This document shows positions 25,201-38,406 of a stretch of DNA of 64,000 nt, piece after piece. Positions within the stretch are counted from its first letter, which is position 1. Every line of letters starts with the position of its first letter. This DNA is from Lingula anatina (lineage: Eukaryota; Brachiopoda; Lingulata; Lingulida; Lingulidae), in assembly GCF_001039355.2 (NCBI RefSeq), contig NW_019775635.1, forward strand, positions 803,569-867,568. The letters are read 5' to 3'. The notes under the pieces were generated by a model, which worked only from the letters and a program-made list of their open reading frames with translations, ran no database searches and was not told where the DNA came from. A program made the translations under genes and the position numbers.

Positions 25201-26036
25201 ATTAATGGTTAACATAACTTTTACTTTTATCTGACAGGTTACAAAAATGGAAAAGTCATTAAAACAAGCCAAGAAGGAGGCAGAAAGCAAAGAGAACCAG
25301 CTGTCAGAGGTAGTGCGGGCCCTGGAGGAGAGACAACAGATGCTACAGGACAGTAGTGGTAGGATAGGAGAGCTGGAGGACAGTCAGGCACAGCTAGAGA
25401 TGCAGGTACCCTACTTTAGACTCATCTGCCTTTTAGTATTTGACCCCCTTGCAAACTCAGAAAATTATAATATGACATTCATTCGTATATAACATTATAA
25501 AGATATCTCTTATCATCCCTGTATATTTATTATAGCTGTCAAGACTGGAGCAGGATCTCCACAGAGAGCGGTCATCCATTGTCCAGGAGGTCCAGAGCAT
25601 GGAGAGAAAGCTCCACCAGGCATGCCTGGATCTGGAGGAGAGGGCCAGGGAGGTCAAGGATCTCACAGACATGGTCAAGTTAGTCCCTTTTGTTATTTTC
25701 TCAATGTACGGTAATTGGTACAATTTTTTTGAAAGTTGCTAGGTAAATAAGATTTGAAAAGCAGTAGCAAAATGGGTGGGTATCAGTTTTGAATTTGTAA
25801 ATTTTAAGCTCTCAAGATTTTTATCGTGTCAAAGTTTTATAATATCCTAAAGAGGCCAGCCTCAGATACACTTGTCAACAGGGAGGGTTATCTACACTTT
25901 GTATCTCAAAAGATGAGTTAACTTTGAGTACTTTAATTACAATATATAGAGCGTTAAGCATTTATATAAAGTAGCACATCCCATCCCATCCCAGTGGTGT
26001 TAACATATCATTAAGTTGCTGTTCTTTTTTTCTTTT

Positions 26037-26122
<86 letters not shown>

Positions 26123-29100
26123 AGTGACCTAGCTATTGAACTAAGTAAATAGGAAATAGTTTTAAAACTGGGAATGAAAAAAAAATACTAGCATCATGTA
26201 TAACACCATTATTAATCATATTTTTCAGAGAGCTCCAGCAGGAGAAGTCTCGGCTGACTGATGACGTCAGTGACTTGGAGAGACAGCTCCACCAAGAGAG
26301 CAAAGAAAATGACAACAGGGCGTCAAGGATATCCAGTTTGGAGGCGGAGCTTAGGGAGGTCGGAGGTCAATTACAGCAGAAGTCACAGAGAGGTGTGTTG
26401 ATTTTAAAAAATGTACAAATTGTGATAAAGGTTTTCAGTTATTCTGAGAAGAAGTTGAGCATAGAGAGTTCAAAGTTCAATTTTAGCAGAAGTAATAAAG
26501 AGCTTGATTAAAAATAATGTGTGAAGTGTGTGTAGCAGGTGATGCACATATGCACTGCATTAAAACATATGAAGGCAGATGATTTTTTCAGTCAATATAA
26601 TGTTTATAACTAAAATGTTGACCTTTTATTCTTTTAAAAATCCTTCCAGGCATATATGATAATTGTATGTTGATTTAAATGTTTAAGTTTCTTCAATGGA
26701 AGAGCAGTTACACCAAACAGAGGAAGATTTAAAGGCACAGACACGGTTGGCCCATGACTTTGACTCTGAACTCAGGAAAGCTCAGGTTTGGACAGTTAAA
26801 TCTTATTTTCTTGATATCAGGATATTGTCCTATTTATTGGCTTCATATTACAGTTGGGGTAATATTATTTCCCCAAATACAAATACAAGGTTTAACATGC
26901 TTAATGTGTATAATGGTGAAGTCTTGTCAGCAAATGCTGCTCAGCAACATCACATATGATTATATATTATTGTTCAAGTTTCATGTTCTCCTGTTTCTTG
27001 CTTATTTATAACAGGAAGATCTCCATCAAACTCTGGCACAACTTTCTGACCTCCAACACCTACTTAAGAAGAGCAAGACAGACCTAAGGAATAAAGAAGA
27101 AACTATGAGAGATATGTCAGAGACCCTGAAGTATGTAGTTTAGTGCTCTTTACTCTGAAGAATGTATATTATGAAAAATCCACTTTTTTTCTAGATTTCA
27201 AAGCAGATATACTTGTATAAATTGTGTAATTGTATCCTTATGTTTCAAGTTAACAGAGGGTGGTAGTCAACACCTTGTTTTCATCATAAATGAGATTTTT
27301 ACCTTTCTGCAACTTCATTGTGTTGATTTAAAATAGACCTCTCATACTCATGGGAATTATTTTCACCAATTTTGCTCTCATTCAATCTTCATCATGTCCA
27401 GAAAAAGTCAGACTGATCTCCAAGAACGCAACAAGACGGTTGAAGAGCTGGACAGTTTGCTGCAAGAACGACAACAGGAGTTGGCGCAACGAGCAGCTCA
27501 TGTCACCCAGCTGGATATGACCATAAGAGAACACAAGACGGACACTGAGCAAAGACTGATAAGATTGGAGGGGGCTTTAAAGAAATCACAGTATGAAACT
27601 CAGCAAAGAGCTAAACAAGTAAGTGTGGGTTTTGTGAAAACAGTATTTTTTTAAAAATATTCTCAGCCAAGATGTACATGTTGATTGTTTTGATTTGCTT
27701 AATGAGCCAAAAGACATAATTAAAATGAAATGATAGCAAACAACAAATAAGATAACATATAAAGTGTCCATAGAACTGATTAAAAAATATAGATATATAG
27801 AAAAACCAGTGTAGCTCATACCTGTGATCTCCTCCCCTTCAGCTGTCAGACCTGGATGCTAGGTGTAGCTCTCTACAGCAGGATGTCCATGAGAAAGATC
27901 TCCAGCTTCAGCAGGCACAACAGCAAGCCAGGAAACTGAAGGCAGACATTGAGAACAAGGCTGCCAAGATACAAGAAATGGAGAGGGTATGTTATTCTGA
28001 TGTTATGGGGGATAGTGAACTTGAGAGATTGGAAGAGATTGAGTAGAATTGTTGTGAGATTGATTTGTTTACCTTAAATTTCATTTTAAGAATGTTCAGA
28101 AATGGAAATAGTAAAATAAAAGGTATTTAATGTGAATCATACTTATTCATTTTGGTTCTTGAAAAAACACTGTAAATAAGGGAATAAAAAAGCAAAAATA
28201 TCACTTTTTATAAGGCAAACAAAATATTAAAACAAGGCTTTATAGTTTTCTTTCTTTCTTTTTGACATAAATCTTAAGTTTATGATATGAAACATATATG
28301 TTAGGTTATGATATGTGTATCAACAACCCCTGCACATTTATAGATTAATGGAGTAATTTAGTATCAAACTTGTCCTTTTTTTTTCTATAGCATATTGAGA
28401 AACAGAAGCAGAGAATTGAAGAATTGAAAGAAGAAAATCAGGAGACATCACAAGAGCTCAGGCTTGCTAGGTATTTTTATTTTTATTGAGAGAGATGAAT
28501 ATTGAGCTATTAGAATTGATGCTTTTTCTTTGTTTTTGAATTGAAAAGTCCTCGTTGAATTAAAAAAAAACAACAACAAAAATCAAATTCGCTGCTTTGA
28601 TTCACCTATTATTCATAGAATATTGTGATTCATAACTTATATTGACTATTTACTGTCCCTGTTTATCACCCACTGTCTTATAATTCACAGAGAACAACTC
28701 CAGCACCAGTATGTAGAGGTAGCTGAGGCAAAGAGTGACCTTGCAGAGAGTCACAGGGAACAAGACAGGTTGGCAAGGGAACTGGATGAAACTATTGCCA
28801 TGGCACAGGTAGACATTTACTGTACCCTGTGGAACTTTCTAAGTGTTTATTAAATTTTTATGTTACAGTAGTAGTTGCTGTGTTATTGCTGGCATGCAGT
28901 TTTATTCAGGGTGCACAAATAGAGGGAAATTTTTCATACATCTTGGCTGGGGGCTGATATTTTTTAATGTTACATTATAACAATATAGTAAATAGAACCC
29001 ATTTGTTAATGAGATCAAGTAAGATAACCAAGATGTAATTAAACTGATTTTGATGAATTATGTTACATGTAGAATAAAGACACAGAGATTGCTCGTCTGG

Positions 29101-31261
29101 CTGAGGAACTGGGTGCATCCCACGCCAGGGAGGCCCAGGCTGACACAAAACTTACTGCAGAAGTCAGACGATTGAAACACGAGGTGGAGCTACTACAGGA
29201 ACAACATCAAGAGGAGGTGAGATACATGTGTACCAGGAATTTTTTTCCGTGCTTGTTTTCTAATAATGCACATTATTAAGTTATTAACAACAAACATTCT
29301 TTAAAGTTATGCATTTTTCTTCAGCTGTTGCATTCAAGTATAAAGCATGTTGTTTTTGCTGCTGTAAAAATATTATCCTGTTATTTTTTTTTGCCCCACA
29401 TAATAAGACATCTCCATTCCAATCTTTATGCCTTGTACAACTTTTCTCTATATTAGATGAACCATTTGCGTGAAGCGCATGCTGAAGCTTTAGCCCAACA
29501 GGAAGAGCATGCTGCCAAATACAGGTTGAAGGTGAAGGAGTTTGAGGAGAAGGAAAGAGCACTGCAGCACCATCTACAGGAGACCCAGAGAGATGTGGAG
29601 GGAGTGAAAATGGAGTTGCACTCCAAGAAAGATGCAATAGATGCTGCCAATGAATCTGTGGTAATTAAAGTAAGTAAATCTCTTAACTTGACAGCCATTC
29701 TGAATTTTTTCCCCAACATTGCTGCTCAGTGTGATTTGTCTTAGGTCATAGCCACATTGTTCTGATACTACATGATATTTCAGAATCATTCATGTCAATT
29801 CTCAAGTGGAAAATAATAACTAAATCCTGTGCCCTCCAAAGCTTGTTTTTTTGGCATTAATATTAGATTCAAAATTTTTACCTGTACCGTGTTTCAACTC
29901 AATTGTTAAACTAGTTTCACTGTTGTGGTCTGATATTTTCAGGATGCAGAGATTGCAAGGTTACAAGCAAGAATCTCAGGCTATGAGAGGGCAACCTTTG
30001 GTATAAGGGCAACTGACCTTGACCCTTACCACCAAGGTCAAGGTCACCACAGGGCATCCTCCCTAGCATCTGGCTTGCCTCACATGCTTCCATCATTAGG
30101 ACCAAGTGTTGATTCAAGGTCAGCTAGAAAAAGGACTGGCACTCTAAAGCGCAGCTTTTCAGAGCGTAGTCTCAAGGATCAATCAGCAAATGACAGCCTT
30201 CCTTTGAAGCACACCAGTGCAGATGACTCTTTCTTTGAGGCTACATTCTCAGCGCTTCCTAGTAATCCTGGTGGCAGTGGTTTTAAGTCAGGAGGTCAGA
30301 GGAGTAGGATACCCCGTCCATCATCACGCTCAAATATCAGTGGTGTTCAAACGGCAGCTTCAGACTCTGAGACTGATCTTGACACATTCCAAGGCATGCT
30401 GAAACATGTGAACAAGATGTACGATCCAGCCAGTCCACCTAAGATGGTCTCCACTAGCACAAGTCCTCTTAGGGAAAGTCCTCCCAAGAGAGACCTCTCA
30501 AAAGCATTTGATGCTGTGGAGGACAGACATGGAGAACAAGGTACAAAAAATGAGTAGTGAAAGCACTAGTTTAATTTGTTAAGTAATTTTTTTCAAATTG
30601 AATTTTTTAACAATTAGGATTTTTAATTTTCTTTTGTTCCTCTTTTTATTATTGAATCTATCTTATTCGGTTTAGTCATTGTGTCACAATAAATGTTGTT
30701 CCTAATATCATCAGGTAAATGATAAGTGGTTTCACACTTTCTGACACTGAGAAGGCAATGAAAGAGTAAGTTGCTGCACCATTGTACTTCAGCATCCCTA
30801 TCCATGGTGCTCTCTCATATTTCAGGGGACGCACCTTCACCAGTGTCTTTACTGGACAAGTTACACAAGCAAAAAATGTCCATGACGTCACATGGTGGGA
30901 GATGGGAGCAGAATCTCAGCCCTGAGCAGGGGTAAGTGTGGCTGAAACTGACTATTTGACATTATGCCAGTGCTCCCTTTTTTTTTTACTAGTGTTACCG
31001 AATATTGTGGAACAAAATGTTAAATGGACCATTTCTATTTTTAACCCATTTTTCTTCAAAAGAAGAAGAAAAAAAAAGATTTGTATCTCCTATTAGAAGA
31101 TCTGGCAGTGGATTCTGCTCAGTGATTTGCATTTGATAAATTAAAATTAATATCTATTTTTGTCTTTCAGAATGGTGGATTTACAAGCAAGGCTGCATCA
31201 GAATGAAATGAGGCAGCGACAACTTGATCAGCAGCTGCAAGACGTTCAGAATCAGACTTGA
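18178..31261 (+). CDS. CCDC18: CCDC18 orthologue, long coiled-coil protein (28 coding exons, about 1605 aa)
   Basis: The first coding exon is 18155-18320 (ATG 18178, an adjacent second ATG at 18181) and the last is 31171-31261 (TGA). Exons in between include 18559-18763, 19238-19423, 22088-22278, 23961-24347, 27402-27618, 29457-29669, 29943-30540 and 30826-30931. The reading frame stays open across all 28. The protein is almost wholly heptad-rich coiled coil. A Ser/Pro-rich stretch lies at about 50-116, a break at about 430-488 (exon 22560-22735), and a Ser-rich non-coiled tail from about 1350. Blocks shared with vertebrate CCDC18 as I recall it are SQLVAQNHKLL, RHLDLCQEEIEESR, RAAHVTQLDMTIREH, AEELGASHAREAQ, DAIDAANES and FQGMLKHVNK. 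Human CCDC18 is about 1454 aa and is linked to the centrosome/centriolar satellites. The last three exons are repeated at 33731-35050. Confidence 0.93.
19147..19232. repeat. (TTG)n(TTA)n microsatellite abutting a CCDC18 splice acceptor
   Basis: Trinucleotide repeats run up to 6 bp before the exon starting at 19238. The usual polypyrimidine tract of this acceptor is therefore made of the repeat itself plus TTTTTAG. Confidence 0.9.
26040..26118. repeat. (AT)n microsatellite in a CCDC18 intron
   Basis: About 39 uninterrupted AT units between the exons ending at 25678 and starting at 26229. Confidence 0.95.
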
Positions 31262-33497
31262 TAACAAAGTCTACATCTTCATTATTTAACAGAATATATT
31301 AGATGACAGTTATTCTAATAGTCATATCCTTACAAATAAGCTGAAAAGATACAATGCAATCATGATAAAATCACTTCTCTAGCTTTCTACCTTATAAAAG
31401 TCTGATAATGTGGAAGAAGAGTAAAAGCTGATATTTCCATTATGGAATGAGGCTGAGACTTAAACATACTTTCCATGAGCTTCCAATATTGAGTCTGGGT
31501 CTGACAGGTTTCCATTCACTCACTCCCCTTTGAGCTCTCTTTGAGTTACCTTCATTGACAGCTGGGTTGAGCAGCGATTTTGTAATTGTTATATTTTCTT
31601 AATGCTATAAGACATTGCATATACATGACATAGTAGGTGCTGTACTTGAGTGAATTTTGAGTAATTTTATTATTTCAATTTTGAAAAAAATTGAAAACTT
31701 CATCATGAAATTGTCTAAAACTTGGACTTTACTTGGAAAATATAATAACCAAGAAACGAGTAATTGTTATATATTTTATTCACTAATTTATAATAATATT
31801 TATCATATATACATGTATTTTCACATTAAATAGTTTATTGTTATCCATGTGAGAGGTGTAAAAGAAACGCGCAGCTAGGTGAAGTTTTGAAAGCAGCATT
31901 AATTGATATTGCAAAGTATTAGATTTTTTTAATGTATGGCGTTAAGTATAATGGCATTTCTTTCTTTATGTGAACATTAAGATGTATATGTCTTTAAGCT
32001 CAGCAACAACAATGGCAGCCAACTTAGATCTCATGTTAGATTTTAATCAAACTGAGCTGTTAACAGTAAAACCTGGCTCAGTTCATGGAAGTGAGATTAT
32101 GAAGGGATGTCTTATGCCACAACAGTGCTTCACATGGTTAAAAATAATTTTTTGGTTGTTTCACTGTATATGTTCATTTAATTCCCATTATTGATGTATT
32201 TTTGTTTGTATTTTAGATCATTTGTTTTTCCAATGTCATCACCCCAAAGTTAAATGATATACATAGAGGAATGCGCATCATAGCAAAAATGTACATATTA
32301 AAGAATTGATAAAGCATTGAAAGAATATCTAATCAAACCCAAATGACAGTTAAGTCCCTTTTAGCATTGTAGAACCTGCCAATTGTACAATTCTTTAATT
32401 TATTTTATGATATATACAAATTCCACATTTTTGTACTGATTTTGATACTCAATATGATGTAAATAAACGTGTACACGAGAATATAATTATATGGCTAATG
32501 TAACTCTGAGGGACTCGTTGGTCTGTGTAGTGACATTGGCATTTTATGGTTGTGCAGCTTTTTAACCATTGGTGCATTTTGATATATTTGTCATCTATAT
32601 AATTTCCAATGGTTTATTGTAAGTAAATGAATATTTTTGTATTGTTGTTGGTCAGCGTTGCAGATATAATGCTGTATTGTTGTGTTTGTCATGTAGTCAC
32701 TTATGAATGTAGCAGATATGAAAGAGGTTTCACAGTTCGCACCTGGGCTTAAGACTAAATGAAACAGGAAGAAGAGAGTTGACTGTACAAAGAACTTTTA
32801 TTTGTGATTCCTCACAATAGCATATTTATGTGTCATTATATAGACCGAGTTCTTCCACTATGTAACCTGTCAGAGAATGTCTTTATGAATTTAAAAAAAA
32901 CCCATTGGACTAGTAAGCTGGTCCGTAAATCGGATAGCTAAGTAGGGAGTTTCATACATTTAGAATACTCTGGAATGCTGAAGGGGTTTACTGGCAAAAT
33001 GTTACAGTACAGTTAATACTTGTGAAATATAAATATGCAATGATGTAATAAAAGAAATAAGTATGTTATATGATATTTTAAAAAGTAAATCAGTATTGTA
33101 AACATTGGTATTCACAAGTCATTTTTATGAGTCAACCTTTACTGAATAGTAAATAAATGAATGAAATTATTAAAAGACTAGTGTTATTTGGACAATAACA
33201 CAAATGACTATATGCTGCACACAAATGACTGTGCTGACTATATGCTGCACACAAATGACTATATGCTGCACAGTACATCTGCTATGTAGAGGTACTGGTG
33301 TAGGCTCTTCTGTACAAGAACATGTCCTGGCGGTGTGCATTCATGCAAACCATTACTACAGTCTATCATTTTAAATAAAATGATGTCGTGGCCTAGTGTG
33401 CAACCTTAAATTTGGTCACAAAATATGATCCCTAACCAGTTGCTTACAGTTAATATTTGACCTTCATTTTGTGTTTATGCCTCTCCTCAATTCCATA
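29781..33497 (+). repeat. Duplicated unit D2, copy a (CCDC18 3' end and flank)
   Basis: This 3.7-kb block holds the last three CCDC18 exons, the 3' UTR and about 1 kb of flank. It matches 33568-36174 followed by 43316-44500, with a low density of substitutions and a few indels (for example about 50 extra bases near 35250 in copy b). It runs into an AT microsatellite and the N at 33558. Confidence 0.92.
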
Positions 33498-33500
33498 GAT
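31262..33500 (+). other. CCDC18 3' UTR and downstream flank
   Basis: AT-rich and non-coding. Candidate poly(A) signals AATAAA occur at 32462-32467, and AATAAA-like runs near 33045 and 33150. Short open frames here, such as 31970-32194, are not supported. Confidence 0.5.
33201..33272. repeat. Short tandem repeat around ATGACTATATGCTGCACACAA
   Basis: About three imperfect copies of a motif of about 21 bp. The same array is present at 44205-44277 in the second copy of the duplicated unit. Confidence 0.75.
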
Positions 33501-33511
33501 AAACATTATTG

Positions 33512-33514
<3 letters not shown>

Positions 33515-33557
<43 letters not shown>

Positions 33558-33558
33558 N
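33515..33558. repeat. (AT)n microsatellite ending at a lone N
   Basis: AT repeat 33515-33554, then CAG and an N at 33558. Copy b of D2 begins 10 bp later. This looks like a contig end caught in a repeat. Confidence 0.85.
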
Positions 33559-33730
33559 CCTCTAGTTCAGAATCATTCTTTCAATTCTCAAGTGGAAAAT
33601 AATAACTAAATCCTGTGCGCTCCAAAGCTTGTTTTTTTTTTGCATTAATATTTGATTCAAAAATTTTACCTGTACCGTGTTTCAACTCAATTGTTAAACT
33701 AGTTTCACTGTTGTGGTCTGATATTTTCAG

Positions 33731-35050
33731 GATGCAGAGATTGCAAGGTTACAAGCAAGAATCTCAGGCTATGAGAGGGCAACCTTTGGTATAAGGGCAA
33801 CTGACCTTGACCCTTACCACCAAGGTCAAGGTCACCACAGGGCATCCTCCCTAGCATCTGGATTGCCTCACATGCTTCCATCATTAGGTCCAAGTGTTGA
33901 TTCAAGGTCAGCTAGAAAAAGGACTGGCACTCTAAAGCGCAGCTTTTCAGAGCGTAGTCTCAAGGACCAATCAGCAAATGACAGCCTTCCTTTGAATCAC
34001 ACCAGTGCAGATGACTCTTTCTTTGAGGCTACATTCTCAGCGCTTCCTAGTAATCCTGGTGGCAGTGGTTACAAGTCAGGAGGTCAGAGGAGTAGGATAC
34101 CCCGTCCATCTTCACGCTCAAATATCAGTGGTGTTCAAACCGCAGCTTCAGACTCTGAGACTGATCTTGACACATTCCAAGGCATGCTGAAACATGTGAA
34201 CAAGATGTACGATCCAGCCAGTCCACCTAAGATGGTCTCCACTAGCACAAGTCCTCTTAGGGAAAGTCCTCCCAAGAGAGACCTTTCAAAAGCATTTGAT
34301 GCTGTGGAGGACAGACATGGAGAACAAGGTAGAAAAAAATTAGTAGTGAAAGTACTAGTATTACTTGTTAAGTTATCTTCTTCAAATTGAATTTTTTAAC
34401 AATTAGGATTTTTAGTTGTCTTATGTTCCTCTATTAATCATTGAACCTATCTAAATTGGTTTAGTCATTGTGTCACAATAAATGTTGTTCCTAATATCAT
34501 CAGGTAAATGATAAGTGGTTTCACACTTTCTGACACTGAGAAGTCAATGAAAGAGTAAGTTGCTGCACCATTGTACTTCAGCATCCCTATCCATGGTGTT
34601 CTCTCATATTTCAGGGGACGCAGCTTCACCAGTGTCTTTACTGGACAAGTTACACCAGCAAAAAATGTCCATGACGTCACATGGTGGAAGATGGGAGCAG
34701 AATCTCAGCCCTGAGCAGGGGTAAGTGTGGCTGAAACTGACTATTTGACATTATGCCAGTGCTCCCTTTTTTTCTTTTTTTTTACTAGTGTTACCAATGT
34801 GGAACAAAATGTTAAATGGACCATTTCTATTTTTAACCCATATTTCTTCAAAAAAAGAAAAAAAAAGATTTGTATCTCCTATTAGAAGATCTGGCAGTGG
34901 ATTCTGCTCAGTGATTTGCATTTGATAAATTAAAATTAAAATCTATTTTTGTCTTTCAGAATGGTGGATTTACAAGCAAGGCTGCGTCAGAATGAAATGA
35001 GGCAGCGGCAACTTGATCAGCAGCTGCAAGACGTTCAGAATCAGACTTGA
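33731..35050 (+). pseudogene. Second copy of the last three CCDC18 exons
   Basis: Exons 33731-34328, 34615-34720 and 34960-35050 are equal in length and phase to 29943-30540, 30826-30931 and 31171-31261. Splice sites, frame and stop codon are all intact. A handful of amino acid changes are visible (for example HTSADD preceded by N instead of K, GGSGYKS for GGSGFKS, LHQQK for LHKQK, ARLRQN for ARLHQN). There is no start and no upstream exons, so it is not a gene by itself. It is either an allelic copy left in the assembly or a real duplicated 3' cassette that could be used as an alternative terminal exon set. Confidence 0.85.
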
Positions 35051-36802
35051 CAACAAAGTCTACATCTTCATTATTTAACAGAATATATTAGATGACAGTT
35101 ATTCTTATAGTCATACCCTTACAAATAAGCTGTTAAGATACAATGCAATCATGATAAAATCATTTCTCCAGCTTTCTACCTTATAAAGAGTCTAATAACG
35201 TGGAAGAAGAGTAAAAGCTGATGTTTCCATTATGGAATGAGGCTGAGGATAAGTTTTCCAAGCATAAGATTTACTTGCAGACATTAATGGAGTTTTGAGA
35301 CTTAAACATACTCTTTATGAGCTTCCAATATTGAGTCAGAGTCTGAGCAGGATTCCATTCACTCACTCACCTTTGAGGTCAGATTAGCTCTCTTTGAGTT
35401 TCCTTCATTGACCAGGAAGTTGAGCAGAGATTTTTTAATCATTATATTTTCTTAATGCTATAAGACATTGCATATACATGACATAGTAGGTGCTGCACTT
35501 GAGTTAATTTTGGAAAATTTTATCTGATTTCAATTTTGAAAAAAATTGAAAATTTCATCGTGAAATTGTCTAAAACTTGGACTTGACTTGGAAAATAATA
35601 ACCAAGAAACATGAGTAATTGTTATATATTTTATTCACTAATTTATAATAATATATATCATATATACATGTATTTTCACATTAAATAGTTTATTGTTATC
35701 CTTGTGAGAGGTGTAAAAGAAATGCGCAGTTAGGTGAAGTTTTGAAAGCAGCATTAATTGATATTGCAAAGTATTAGACTTTTTTAATGTATGGCATTAA
35801 GTATAATGACATTTCTTTCTTTATGTGAACATTAAGATGTATATGTCTTTAAGCTCAGCAACAACAATGGCAGCCAACTTAGATCTCATGTTAGATTTTA
35901 ATCAAACTGAGCTGTTATCAGTAAAACCTGACTCAGTTCATGGAGGTGAGATTATGAAGGGATGTCTTATGCCACAACAGTGCTTCACATGGTGAAAAAT
36001 AATTTTCTGGTTATTTCACTGTGTATGTTTGTTTAATTCCCATTATTGGTGTATTTTTGTTTTTATTTTAGATTATTTGTTTTTCAAGTCTCATCACCCC
36101 AAAGTTAAATGATATACATAAAGGAATATGCATCATAGCAAAAATGTACATATTAAAGAATTGATAAAGCATTGTAGTCGAGTCGCCACTCCCATAGGCC
36201 CAATAGTCGAACCCTGCAATGTTCTTTCCTGTAAACTTTTTTTGCTGAAATGCATTCTTCAGGCCGAGAGAAGCAAAATTAGCTTGGTTGCTATTCCCGA
36301 GACCTTGAGCATTTTTTAATATGGCCGTCAATTTATGACGAAAAATAGAAAAACGACCAGAAGTCGCCGGGTAAACTTTATTGACAGCTTTTTTGAACGT
36401 GTTTCCTATCAGGAAAGCACAACAGTACTAGTGAATACTCTTAATCGCGTACCACTAAGCAAAAAACCAAAATGGCCGTCAAAACATAAGGCAGAAAATG
36501 ATAAAAGTGGCAGAATCAGTTTGTTTTTTGCATATTTATTTTTATAAAAAAACAAANGTAAAGAGATGGTATTGTGCATCATGTGCTCGTACCGTAAATA
36601 AGTAACATAATACAATATAATGTTCTGTCGGTCACGGTAAGAGTGTGTATTTAGTTACAATTGATCCCGTTTTATATATACCCAAACTGTTCACATTATA
36701 CTTTTAGGACACAAAAAATATTCTAAATACTTATGCTTTCTGTAACACGTGGGTATTTGTTGTATAGGTGACTTTATCAATTTTGTTGTCAATCTCAATG
36801 TA

Positions 36803-37516
36803 AATAGCGCCTAGTCTTTCTGAGATCCATATGAAACAGCGAAAGAACAGTAATCAGCAAGCAATTAAAGGGGCCAACTCATTACAACTCAACTCTGTTC
36901 ACCCTAATGTGTTTAATCATATGCCTCACAGCGTGATTCGAATTATCTGCCTTTTTTAATTTCCCCAAAGAAAAGTTTTGTTCGAACTCTCTGTTTGAAT
37001 TCAGTCACCAAGATTATACCGTAGGTGTGAAATTATCTGTGCGAACGCAACACGATTCATGAGGTAGAAAATAAGTAAAAGACAATACACTGTTTATACT
37101 TACCAATTTTTGAAATAGATTCAAAGTATCATAAATGAAAATTATAAAACACAAGCCGAAATATTTTCACATCGTTAGCTTACGGCCAACCTGGGCGAAG
37201 GCCTTTTTTGATCCAACTACCAAGCTAATGAATATTTTTGCTAATTTAGATTCAAAGTAGTAATGTATTTGAACACAAAATGTTTAGTTCACGTATAATT
37301 AGATGAGTAGAGGATAATGCCCTGGTTATATCTCCTATGTTTTTAGAAGATTTAAGGTCGTATATATTTGTCCACGAAATGTAATTAGCTCCCAGACTTT
37401 CTGAGATCCATTTAAAGCAGTGAAAGAACAGCAATCAGCAATCAGATAATTAAAGGGGCCACCTCATTAAAACTGAACTTTCTTCACCTTACATGCCTCA
37501 TAGCGTGATTCAAAGG
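36803..37516 (+). repeat. Diverged direct repeat inside E1
   Basis: About 140 bp at 36803-36943 and again at 37383-37516 share TTTCTGAGATCCAT, a GAAAGAACAG-AATCAGCAA block, TTAAAGGGGCCA and GCGTGATTC. The copies are clearly diverged, with a period of about 575 bp. Confidence 0.65.
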
Positions 37517-38406
37517 CTTTTCGTTTTTCAACTTTTGCAAATAAAGTTGTCTGTCGAATTCTGCGTTTAGAATGAGTTACCGACCACCATCGTAATCTTA
37601 TAATCATAATAAAGCATAGATTTAAATCATGAGTTTGAAGCCCACTATTGGTATTTTATATAGGCCTACTGGAAATATTAGGCAGTATATTTCTATATAT
37701 GCGTCTGTGCACTATCCACCAGGACTAGGGTTATTTCTCAGTTATTTCTCTGGCTTGTTCTTTGTACTTCCATTTACTGAACTAACAGCAAAAATAATTT
37801 GGACAGATCTAGAATTGACGTCAGCATGCATTCAGCTGACTTCTGGTACAATGTAATTACGTTCGTGTACGTTCAGAAATAATGCCATCATGTTCATGGC
37901 ATAGGTGTAAATCTCAGTGCGTGGGTTAATGAGTCGAGTTAACACAGCGTGGTTTAATAGACCCAGCGTGTTCTCAAAATTGTGTGTAAGAGGATTGGTG
38001 TCATCAAAAAAAAATAAATAAATAAATAAAATAAAAGGAAGATGGTCCTCAACTCTGTGCGAGCATGATGAAAATATTAATGTAATTGCGGATACGGGGG
38101 CAAGGAGGGCAGATTCTATCTTCTTTTAAGGTTATGCAGACCCAGGTCAATTATCCTACATTTTCTGTGAAAATCAGATTTTAAGAGCTTGTTTCTCAAA
38201 TGGTGTGAGTCCTTTTTTCTAGAGAGAGTCCATAATCCAAAAAGGAAGTCAAACGGGGATCATGATAAAGTTGGGGTTGAGGACACACTCCGTCATAAAC
38301 CAGAAAGAAAGCGCACTGTCACTGACTGTGAAGTATATCATTTATGTTTCTTCGGGTATTTCTCAAGTTCTTTCTTAACTCGGGTGAGGTTGCATTACAT
38401 TGCTTT

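Noticed and set aside
33201-33272. CRISPR-like short repeat array
   Set aside because: Eukaryotic context, units overlap without spacers and are imperfect tandem copies.
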